In this document: piece by piece, positions 1 through 5,087 of the stretch
Layout: every line of letters begins with the position of its first letter
Numbering within the stretch: position 1 is the stretch's first letter
Source of the DNA: Phycisphaerales bacterium
GTDB lineage: Bacteria > Planctomycetota > Phycisphaerae > Phycisphaerales > SM1A02
Direction: 5' to 3'
Length of the DNA: 5,087 nt
Assembly: GCA_022447165.1 (NCBI GenBank)
Contig: JAKVBR010000130.1
Location: 1 to 5,087 of the forward strand
Program-made: the position numbers and the translations under genes
Notes under the pieces: model-generated
Seen by the model: the letters and a program-made list of their open reading frames with translations, nothing else
What the model was told of the DNA's origin: nothing
Databases searched by the model: none

Positions 1-2032
1 TACCCGTTCGTTCTTTGTTTTCAATTCCACCACCGTTGAGCCGTTCAAGAATGTTCAGCGTGTCTTCTAAGGTCAGTGGTTCAAAGAACAACAAGTCACT
101 TGTGTCAAAGTCTGTACTCACTGTTTCAGGGTTGGAGTTCACCATGACTGATTCAAAACCCATGGCTTTTGCTGCAAATGACGCTTGGCAGCAACAGTAA
201 TCAAACTCAATGCCTTGCCCAATTCGGTTTGGACCACCACCTAAAATAACGAGCTTACGTTCATCTGTAATGCGGACTTCATCGTCGACATAAGACGAAC
301 CATCGACTGCATATAGCGGTTGTTCATACGTCGAATAGTAATACGGCGTTGCGGCTTCAAACTCAGCAGCACATGTGTCAACGAGTTTGTACACCGGCTC
401 AATCATCAATGATTTGCGATACGCCCTGACTTTTAAGATTGTCTCTGTTGAAACTTTGTCAAAATAGAGATACGCAAGTTGCGGATCGGAATACCCTAAC
501 TCTTTTGCTCTCGACATGAGTTCTTTGGGCATTTCTTCAAGTGTGCTTATTGCACACAGTTCATCTTCAAACTCAACGAGTTGTTTCAATTGGTCGAGGA
601 ACCATGGGTCAATCATGGTTAACTCATGTAAGCGCTCAACGGAGTAACCGCATTTCATTGCGTACCTGATGTAGTACATCCGACCTTGACTTGGCACAGT
701 GAGTTTACGAATCATTGTGTCTTCGTCGATTGGCCATTCGACCTCGGTATCACCGCGACTTGCGCGAAGCCATAAATCATTCTTATCAAGCCCATATCCA
801 AAGCGCTTCACTTCCATCGAGCGAATTGCTTTTTGGAAACTCTCCTTGAATGTCCGGCCAATACTCATCGCTTCGCCCACAGATTTCATCTGCGTCGTGA
901 GCGTTTCATTTGCTTCAGGGAACTTTTCAAAAGTCCACCGCGGCATTTTCGTGACAACGTAGTCGATGGATGGCTCAAAGCACGCTGAAGTTGTCTGAGT
1001 AATGTCATTGCGAAGTTCATCGAGCGTGTACCCAACTGCAAGTTTTGCTGCAATGCGCGCAATTGGGAAACCGGTCGCTTTCGATGCAAGGGCGGAACTT
1101 CTTGAAACCCGAGGGTTCATTTCAATGACGACGAGGTCGCCATCAGCAGGGTTTACTGCAAACTGAACATTTGAACCACCCGTATCAACACCAACCTCAC
1201 GCATAATGGCAATCGCGCCATCTCGCATTCGCTGGTATTCCTTGTCCGTCAATGTTTGGATTGGTGCAATCGTGATTGAATCGCCTGTGTGAACACCCAT
1301 CGCATCAATGTTCTCAATACCACACACAATGACGCAGTTGTCATTTTTATCCCGCACGACTTCAAGTTCGTACTCTTTCCAGCCCAGCAGTGATTTGTCA
1401 ATCAACACTTGGTTGATGCGAGATGCATCAAGACCACGCTTGACGATTTCTTCAAACTCTGCGCGGTTGTATGCAATGCCGCCACCCGTTCCGCCAAGCG
1501 TAAATGCCGGCCGAATAATCGCGGGCAATCCGATCTCCTCAAGGAATGCGTATGCTTCTTCCATTGTGGAAACCGTCTCACTTCTCGCTTGTGACAAACC
1601 GGTTCGTTCAACAACCTGCCTGAATGCCTCGCGATCCTCTGCTTTGAAAATCACTTCGCGTGAAGCGCCAATCATTTCAACACCAAACTCTTTGAGCGTG
1701 CCAATCTCATCGAGTTCACATGCACAGTTCAACGCGGTTTGCCCACCCAAAGTAGGCAGGAGCGCGTCAATTGGGTGACCCGCGTCAATCTCTTTTTGCA
1801 AAACACGCCTGACTGCATCAGGCGTGATTGGTTCAATATAGGTTCGGTCAGAAAACTCTGGGTCAGTCATAATCGTCGCTGGATTAGAGTTAACCAACAC
1901 AACACGGTAGCCCTCCTCGCGAAGGGCTTTGCATGCTTGAGTTCCAGAATAGTCAAATTCGCATCCTTGACCAATAACGATTGGTCCAGAGCCGAGAATC
2001 AGAATCGATTGAATATCATCTCTACGAGGCAT
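1..2032 (-). CDS. carB: Carbamoyl-phosphate synthase large subunit, N-terminal 677 residues (3' end outside window)
   Basis: This is the ATP-dependent synthetase subunit that makes carbamoyl phosphate from bicarbonate, glutamine-derived ammonia and two ATP, for pyrimidine and arginine synthesis in the cytoplasm. Reading down from ATG at 2030-2032 gives 677 codons with no stop or frameshift. The N-terminus MPRRDDIQSILILGSGPIVI leads into the first nucleotide-binding fold with GQGCEFDYSGTQACKALREE. The first ATP-grasp domain has IIRPAFTLGGTGGGIAYN (172-189), WKEYE (218-222) and VIEMNPRVSRSSA (302-314). Counterparts of E. coli Arg129, Arg169, Glu215, Glu299, Asn301 and Arg303 are present as R134, R174, E220, E304, N306 and R308. 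The helical oligomerisation domain follows, then the second half begins with ILGGGPNRIGQGIEFDYCC (596-614). The frame is still open at base 1. The full family length is about 1,070 residues, so the second ATP-grasp and the allosteric domain lie beyond the edge. No clear Shine-Dalgarno precedes the start. The linker before ILGGG is about 10 residues longer than in E. coli, and ERLNGGGIENKERTG at the edge looks like another insertion. The small subunit gene carA is not in view. Confidence 0.97.
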   Translation of the reverse strand, partial: MPRRDDIQSILILGSGPIVIGQGCEFDYSGTQACKALREEGYRVVLVNSNPATIMTDPEFSDRTYIEPITPDAVRRVLQKEIDAGHPIDALLPTLGGQTALNCACELDEIGTLKEFGVEMIGASREVIFKAEDREAFRQVVERTGLSQARSETVSTMEEAYAFLEEIGLPAIIRPAFTLGGTGGGIAYNRAEFEEIVKRGLDASRINQVLIDKSLLGWKEYELEVVRDKNDNCVIVCGIENIDAMGVHTGDSITIAPIQTLTDKEYQRMRDGAIAIMREVGVDTGGSNVQFAVNPADGDLVVIEMNPRVSRSSALASKATGFPIARIAAKLAVGYTLDELRNDITQTTSACFEPSIDYVVTKMPRWTFEKFPEANETLTTQMKSVGEAMSIGRTFKESFQKAIRSMEVKRFGYGLDKNDLWLRASRGDTEVEWPIDEDTMIRKLTVPSQGRMYYIRYAMKCGYSVERLHELTMIDPWFLDQLKQLVEFEDELCAISTLEEMPKELMSRAKELGYSDPQLAYLYFDKVSTETILKVRAYRKSLMIEPVYKLVDTCAAEFEAATPYYYSTYEQPLYAVDGSSYVDDEVRITDERKLVILGGGPNRIGQGIEFDYCCCQASFAAKAMGFESVMVNSNPETVSTDFDTSDLLFFEPLTLEDTLNILERLNGGGIENKERTG

Positions 2033-2111
2033 ACGAAATCAGTTGCTTGCGTGCGCAAACTTGTGGCAGGATAACGACCAAATCGCATCTCGGGTAGGAT
2101 ATATAAGCAGA
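2033..2111. promoter_or_regulatory. Divergent intergenic region between carB and the acyltransferase gene
   Basis: These 79 bp separate two start codons that point away from each other, so promoters for both carB (minus) and the rightward cluster (plus) are expected here or just inside the flanking genes. The only -10-like sequence I see is the AT-rich TATATAA at 2100-2106, whose core TATATA is self-complementary and could serve either strand. No convincing -35 box lies at the right distance on either side. If it serves the plus strand, transcription would begin at about the ATG at 2112. An imperfect palindrome lies at 2045-2060. That a promoter region exists is inferred from gene layout; the specific elements are weak. 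Confidence 0.45.
2045..2060. repeat. Short imperfect palindrome in the carB leader
   Basis: The sequence GCTTGCG-TG-CGCAAAC reads as two 7-bp arms with a single mismatch, and TTGCG/CGCAA pair perfectly in the core. It ends 13 bp before the carB start codon. In a carB transcript the mismatch becomes a G-U pair, so a small hairpin could form just upstream of the initiation site; a dimeric repressor operator is the other reading. Short palindromes of this size also arise by chance. Confidence 0.3.
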
Positions 2112-2819
2112 ATGTTGACGATTACTGCCCTATTTATTGTTTGGTGCCTTCTCATTGCGTTGACGCAGTTGATATTCCTACCTTGGCTTGGAAAACGCGT
2201 GATGGGCGATGGTCGCACAGCTGCCATTTGGTACTTCAATGTAGCGTATGTCCATGTCATCCACCGATTGATGGCGTATGGGGTAGACATTATTCCTCAA
2301 TCACTCTATCCAGGACCAATTGTTGTTGTTGCCAACCATCAGAGCCCTGTAGACCCTCTGCTTATTCAATCTCAGTGCAGGTTCAAAATCCGTTGGCTGA
2401 TGGCTTCGGAGTACATGATTGAGTCGCTCTCCCTCATTTGGGAACTCTCTGAGGCAATCCCCGTCAACCGCGACGGTCAAGATTCAATGGCACTTCGCAC
2501 AGCATTGCGGCACCTCAAATCTGGTGGTGTGATTGGGCTTTTCCCTGAAGGTCGAATTGAAGGTGGGCGAAACGCCATCCAACCCTTCAATGAGGGCGCA
2601 GGCGCAATGATTGCAAAGACGAAAGCGAAAGTTCTGATTGCCACCGTTGATGGCACGCCCATGAACGACGACATCGAAGAAGCGATGTTGGAACGATCGA
2701 ATTCCGTTGTTCGTTTCATTGATTTCATTTCATTCCCAGAATCTATGAGCGGTGATGAAATAACTTTTGCATTACGAGAGCGTTTTGCCGAAGAAACAGG
2801 ATGGCCATTGGTAGGATAA
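2112..2819 (+). CDS. PlsC-family 1-acylglycerol-3-phosphate O-acyltransferase
   Basis: This 235-residue lysophospholipid acyltransferase of the PlsC/LPLAT superfamily probably transfers an acyl chain to lysophosphatidic acid to give phosphatidic acid at the inner face of the cytoplasmic membrane. Motif I is NHQSPVD (75-81), with the HX4D pair H76 and D81. Motif II is represented by IPVNRDGQD (116-124), motif III by LFPEGRIEGG (143-152) and motif IV by ATVDGTP (177-183). A hydrophobic N-terminal segment (about residues 3-24, ALFIVWCLLIALTQLIFLPW) is a likely membrane anchor. I chose ATG at 2112 because the family-like hydrophobic segment begins there. An in-frame TTG at 2043 would add 23 polar residues of no family character and would run almost to the carB start. 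An AGGA at 2096-2099 sits 12 nt upstream, rather far for a ribosome binding site. The length is typical. The exact acyl acceptor cannot be told from sequence, so no gene symbol is assigned. Confidence 0.9.
   Translation: MLTITALFIVWCLLIALTQLIFLPWLGKRVMGDGRTAAIWYFNVAYVHVIHRLMAYGVDIIPQSLYPGPIVVVANHQSPVDPLLIQSQCRFKIRWLMASEYMIESLSLIWELSEAIPVNRDGQDSMALRTALRHLKSGGVIGLFPEGRIEGGRNAIQPFNEGAGAMIAKTKAKVLIATVDGTPMNDDIEEAMLERSNSVVRFIDFISFPESMSGDEITFALRERFAEETGWPLVG
2813..2816 (+). promoter_or_regulatory. Ribosome binding site for ruvA, deciding a GTG start
   Basis: AGGA ends 7 nt before the GTG at 2824-2826, a normal Shine-Dalgarno spacing. It overlaps the last codons of the acyltransferase gene, whose TAA stop is at 2817-2819. 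Together with the family-like N-terminus MITRIKGKLID it settles the start at GTG; the next in-frame ATG (2875) would remove the first strand of domain I. Confidence 0.65.
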
Positions 2820-2823
2820 TTGA

Positions 2824-3441
2824 GTGATCACGAGAATCAAAGGAAAACTCATCGATGTGCATTCGTGTGAAGCGATGCTTGAAGTTGGCGCATTCACCTA
2901 TGCCATTCTTGTTCCTGCGGCTGATGTGCCAGCACTCCAATCAAAGATTGGAAGTGAAGTCGAGTTCCATACGATTCACTACTTAGAATCTCAATCCCAA
3001 GGCACTTCATTTGCACCGCGACTCATTGGATTTTCAAATGAAATGAATCGCGCGTTCTTTGAACTGTTTACAACAGTGAAAGGCATTGGCAATCGCAAAG
3101 CGTTGCGTGCCCTCGTTCGCCCCTTCAATGAAACAGCAACAGCCATTGCACAGCGCGATGTTTCTGCTCTGACGGATTTACCTGAAATCGGCAAGCGTTC
3201 GGCTGAAACCATCATTGCTTCTCTCCATGGCAAAGTGGATGAGTTTGCAGGCCAGGCTGATTCGGTCATTGAGTCAACGACTTCCCCGTTCTATAATGAT
3301 GCCATCGAAATGCTGATGCAACTCGGCGAGTCCCGCAAAGACGCAAGACAACTCGTGAATAAAGTCATTGCCATGGAACCAGATATGGATTCCGCAGACC
3401 AAATCGTTCAAGCCACATTCCAATTGAAAGGGAAGTCATGA
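2824..3441 (+). CDS. ruvA: Holliday junction branch migration complex subunit RuvA
   Basis: RuvA binds four-way DNA junctions as a tetramer and loads the RuvB helicase for branch migration in recombinational repair. The 205-residue protein has the family's three-part plan. Residues 1-70 form the OB-fold domain I, starting MITRIKGKLID and ending RLIGF. Two helix-hairpin-helix motifs follow in domain II: TVKGIGNRKALRAL (84-97) and LPEIGKRSAETIIASL (119-134). After a linker, domain III (about 155-205) contains AIEMLMQLGESRKDARQLV and would contact RuvB. The loop after HYLE (52-55) is about six residues longer than in E. coli, and the second acidic pin residue (Asp56 in E. coli) appears to be Ser56. 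The start is GTG at 2824, 4 nt after the upstream stop. The stop overlaps the next start by 4 bp (ATGA). Neither ruvB nor ruvC is visible beside it in this window. Confidence 0.95.
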   Translation: MITRIKGKLIDVHSCEAMLEVGAFTYAILVPAADVPALQSKIGSEVEFHTIHYLESQSQGTSFAPRLIGFSNEMNRAFFELFTTVKGIGNRKALRALVRPFNETATAIAQRDVSALTDLPEIGKRSAETIIASLHGKVDEFAGQADSVIESTTSPFYNDAIEMLMQLGESRKDARQLVNKVIAMEPDMDSADQIVQATFQLKGKS

Positions 3442-4511
3442 GACATGCAATGATTATGGCTGGCGGAAGTGGGACTCGACTTTGGCCAATGAGCCGCGGG
3501 CAAGAACCCAAACAACTCATTCCGCTCTTTGATGGGGTTTCGCTTTTAGGGATTGCTGCAAAACGACTCGATGGTGTAGTCCCAGAATATTGTCAGTGGG
3601 TGTGCGCTGGTGCTACTCACTCTGAATCAATCTATCGCGCTGTCCCAACGCTTCAGCAAGGGCATCTCATAGGCGAGCCAATGGGAAGAGACACACTTAA
3701 TGCAGTTGCACTGACCGCTGCGGTCCTTCACCACCATGACAATAACGCAATCTTCGCCGTGCTCACCGCAGACCACATCATCACGCCGCAAGAGGAGTTT
3801 GCAAAGTGCCTCGATGCTGGATTCAAGCTTGTTGAAGAAGCAAACAATCGGTTCATCACTTTTGGCATCAAGCCCACATATCCAGCAACTGGTTACGGTT
3901 ATGTTGAACTTGGCGCGTCAATCGGAGAAAGCGCAAACGAATGTGTCCGATTTGTTGAGAAGCCCGATGAAGCAACCGCTACAAAGTACATAGAGTCGGG
4001 CTGTTTTGCCTGGAACAGTGGCATGTTCATCTTCCACGCTGGCACGTTCCTTGAAACGCTGCAACGGGTTCAACCCGAGAACTACAACGGCATTATGGAC
4101 ATCGCGTCGTCGCTCGGCACGCCCGATGAAACATCAACCATTGAACGCGTGTATCAACTCCTTCCAAAAATTAGCGTTGACTATGGCATGATGGAGCCCG
4201 CATCTGATGATGATGCAGTTGACATTTGCACCGTTCCAATGAGCGTGACTTGGCTTGATGTTGGTTCCTGGCCGACGTACGGCGAGACGCTTGTCTCAGA
4301 TGACCGTGGCAATCGCAGCGACACTACTGCGCTCCATCTCGATTCAAACAATGTCCTTGCGGTTTCATCTGACAAACAGCACACCATTACGACAATTGGG
4401 TGTGAGGACCTCATTATCGTGCACACACCTGATGCAACCTTGGTGTTCCCCGCAAGTGAAGCGCAGCGCGTCAAGGAAATGCACGCCCTAGTTGATGAAT
4501 CACTTCAATGA
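3438..4511 (+). CDS. manC: Mannose-1-phosphate guanylyltransferase (GDP-mannose pyrophosphorylase), monofunctional
   Basis: This cytoplasmic nucleotidyltransferase makes GDP-mannose from mannose 1-phosphate and GTP, the donor for mannose and fucose in surface glycans. The 357-residue protein has the signature MAGGSGTRLWPMSR (7-20) with the pyrophosphorylase lysine motif PKQ (24-26), GEPMGRDT (79-86), the metal-binding-type ADH (111-113), GYGYVE (152-157), FVEKP (172-176), WNSGMF (192-197), SVDYGMMEP (246-254) and WLDVGSW (272-278). It stops at about 357 residues, so it lacks the C-terminal cupin phosphomannose isomerase domain of the roughly 470-residue bifunctional AlgA/ManC proteins. The isomerase step must be encoded elsewhere. 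The ATG overlaps the ruvA stop (ATGA, 3438-3441), with AAGG at 3428-3431 as a probable ribosome binding site. The same kind of overlap joins it to the next gene. The symbol is given by function; related guanylyltransferases of other sugars are less likely given the WNSGMF and WLDVGSW motifs. Confidence 0.92.
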   Translation: MRHAMIMAGGSGTRLWPMSRGQEPKQLIPLFDGVSLLGIAAKRLDGVVPEYCQWVCAGATHSESIYRAVPTLQQGHLIGEPMGRDTLNAVALTAAVLHHHDNNAIFAVLTADHIITPQEEFAKCLDAGFKLVEEANNRFITFGIKPTYPATGYGYVELGASIGESANECVRFVEKPDEATATKYIESGCFAWNSGMFIFHAGTFLETLQRVQPENYNGIMDIASSLGTPDETSTIERVYQLLPKISVDYGMMEPASDDDAVDICTVPMSVTWLDVGSWPTYGETLVSDDRGNRSDTTALHLDSNNVLAVSSDKQHTITTIGCEDLIIVHTPDATLVFPASEAQRVKEMHALVDESLQ

Positions 4512-4915
4512 ATTACCTCGCAGTCGATTTAGGCGATAAACGAACGGGGCTTGCTGTTGGCGACGAAATCGTTCGCATTGTTCGACCCATTGCTGTCCTA
4601 GAGGCGCCAATTGGAAACCAACTCATTCAAGAGATTCACTCCGTCGTCAAAGAGCATGGCGTTGATTGCATTGTGATGGGATTGCCATTAAACATGGACG
4701 GAAGCGAAAGCCAGCGAAGTAAACTCACTCGGTCGTTTGCAGAAAATCTACAAGAGTGCATTAAAATTCCAATCATGTTTCAAGATGAGCGCTTAACAAG
4801 CGTAGCAGCTGAAGAGCATTTAAACCAAAGCGGCAAAACACACAAACAAAAGAAGAAAGTGCGAGATGCTCTTGCCGCAGCAGAAATTCTTAAAGATTTT
4901 CTTCACTCAAACTAA
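4508..4915 (+). CDS. ruvX: YqgF/RuvX-family putative pre-16S rRNA nuclease or Holliday junction resolvase
   Basis: The 135-residue protein matches the YqgF family (E. coli 138 residues), an RNase H-fold nuclease. It has been linked to 5'-end maturation of 16S rRNA and, in some bacteria, to Holliday junction cleavage. Family motifs are DLGDKRTGLAVGD (7-19), VMGLPLNMDGSES (56-68), FQDERLTSVAAE (91-102) and the C-terminal KVRDALAAAEILKDFL (117-132). The acidic residues D7, E94 and D120 are the expected active-site set and all are present. The ATG overlaps the guanylyltransferase stop by 4 bp (ATGA, 4508-4511). There is no evident Shine-Dalgarno, so initiation probably depends on translational coupling. 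The last 26 bases overlap the 3' end of a convergent reading frame. Which of the two proposed activities applies here cannot be decided from sequence; the nearby ruvA is suggestive but not evidence. Confidence 0.94.
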   Translation: MNYLAVDLGDKRTGLAVGDEIVRIVRPIAVLEAPIGNQLIQEIHSVVKEHGVDCIVMGLPLNMDGSESQRSKLTRSFAENLQECIKIPIMFQDERLTSVAAEEHLNQSGKTHKQKKKVRDALAAAEILKDFLHSN

Positions 4916-5087
4916 TCGTTGATGTAAACCAGAACAGTTGTTCATGTTTTGGAAGTCCATTTGACTCAATGAGTTTTTGCCTGTCATCTGCAATCACAAG
5001 TAGCATCGAACAGTTGTCTGCAAATACTTGCGTTATGCATTCAACATCATCAATGCATAACACAGCACAGTCAAAAGTAGCGTTGCT
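4890..5087 (-). CDS. Unrecognised protein, C-terminal 65 residues (5' end outside window)
   Basis: Reading leftward from 5087, one frame stays open for 65 codons and stops at TAA (4890-4892). The other two minus frames close quickly. The peptide begins SNATFDCAVLCIDDVECI and continues with FADNCSMLLVIADDRQKLIE, a hydrophobic-strand/helix alternation typical of an alpha/beta fold. It ends HEQLFWFTSTISLSEENL. Four cysteines fall in the first 26 visible residues. I do not recognise the family. Support for it being real is the strand pattern, the lack of any other gene in 4916-5087 and a plausible convergent layout. One plus frame over the same bases is also open, but its product is a serine-rich, low-order sequence typical of a shadow frame. 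The gene would overlap the end of ruvX tail to tail by 26 bp. Confidence 0.6.
   Translation of the reverse strand, partial: SNATFDCAVLCIDDVECITQVFADNCSMLLVIADDRQKLIESNGLPKHEQLFWFTSTISLSEENL
5032..5061. repeat. Perfect 10-bp inverted repeat with 10-nt loop
   Basis: GTTATGCATT (5032-5041) and AATGCATAAC (5052-5061) are exact reverse complements separated by CAACATCATC. Beyond a single mismatch (5031/5062) two more pairs can form (5030-5063, 5029-5064). No T-run follows on either strand, so it is not a classical intrinsic terminator. It lies 116 nt after the ruvX stop and inside the convergent frame, where the arms encode LCI and CIT. It could be a transcript-end hairpin for the rightward cluster or a protein-binding site. 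The structure is directly visible; its function is not. Confidence 0.55.

Noticed and set aside
1308..1778. A 156-codon plus-strand open frame opposite carB
   Set aside because: It is antisense to well-conserved carB codons. Its product is Ser/Pro-rich with no domain character, as expected of a shadow frame.
2043..2111. Upstream TTG start extending the acyltransferase by 23 residues
   Set aside because: The added residues are polar and unlike the family, and no ribosome binding site is evident. They would also fill the spacer needed for divergent promoters; ATG at 2112 starts the membrane segment directly.
4181..4474. A 97-codon minus-strand open frame opposite the guanylyltransferase
   Set aside because: It overlaps conserved catalytic motifs on the plus strand (SVDYGMMEP, WLDVGSW) and has no recognisable protein features.
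4932..4943. GAACAGTTGTTC, a match to the GAAC-N4-GTTC core of Gram-positive-type LexA/SOS boxes, near ruvX
   Set aside because: It lies downstream of ruvX and inside the 3' end of the convergent frame, with no promoter or start codon after it. An 8-base core has a fair chance of appearing somewhere in 5 kb.
4932..5017. Direct repeat GAACAGTTGT at 4932-4941 and 5008-5017
   Set aside because: Only two 10-bp copies, read in different codon frames of the minus ORF and without further matching flanks; compatible with chance.
4916..5087. A plus-strand frame open to the right edge after ruvX
   Set aside because: Its translation is serine-rich with no hydrophobic pattern and no ribosome binding site; the minus frame over the same bases gives a more protein-like sequence.

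Overview
The window looks like ordinary core-genome DNA from a bacterium, most likely a member of the Planctomycetota, perhaps an uncultivated one of moderate G+C (somewhat under half by eye). The placement is an inference. It rests on the RuvA domain I loop (an ESQSQGTSFAPRLIGF-type insertion where Proteobacteria have a short REDAQLLYGF-type loop), on extra segments in the CarB linker regions, and on the GEPMGRDTLNAV variant in the mannose-1-phosphate guanylyltransferase. I know these as planctomycete-like from memory and could not align them here.

Layout. Positions 1-2032 on the minus strand hold the N-terminal 677 codons of carB, the carbamoyl-phosphate synthase large subunit. It is cut by the left edge of the window. 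I translated it codon by codon and found it intact. A 79-bp divergent spacer (2033-2111) follows. Reading rightward from it is a tightly packed four-gene cluster: a PlsC-type acyltransferase (2112-2819), ruvA (2824-3441), a mannose-1-phosphate guanylyltransferase (3438-4511) and the YqgF/RuvX-family gene (4508-4915). The junctions are a 4-nt gap and then two 4-bp ATGA stop/start overlaps, so the cluster is probably one translationally coupled transcript. From 5087 leftward to 4890 on the minus strand runs the 3' end of an unrecognised gene. It converges on ruvX and overlaps its last 26 bases. A perfect 10-bp inverted repeat lies at 5032-5061 inside that frame.

How the genes relate. CarB feeds pyrimidine and arginine synthesis. 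The rightward cluster mixes envelope functions (phospholipid acylation; GDP-mannose supply for glycans) with DNA/RNA metabolism (Holliday junction recognition by RuvA; YqgF/RuvX in rRNA processing or junction resolution). Shared function does not obviously explain the grouping, which looks like housekeeping genes packed together. I see no mobile element, CRISPR array, tRNA, rRNA, phage gene, toxin-antitoxin pair or defence gene. I do not think the window contains a new biological system. The points worth a second look are modest: the RuvA loop variant, the convergent overlap and the inverted repeat.
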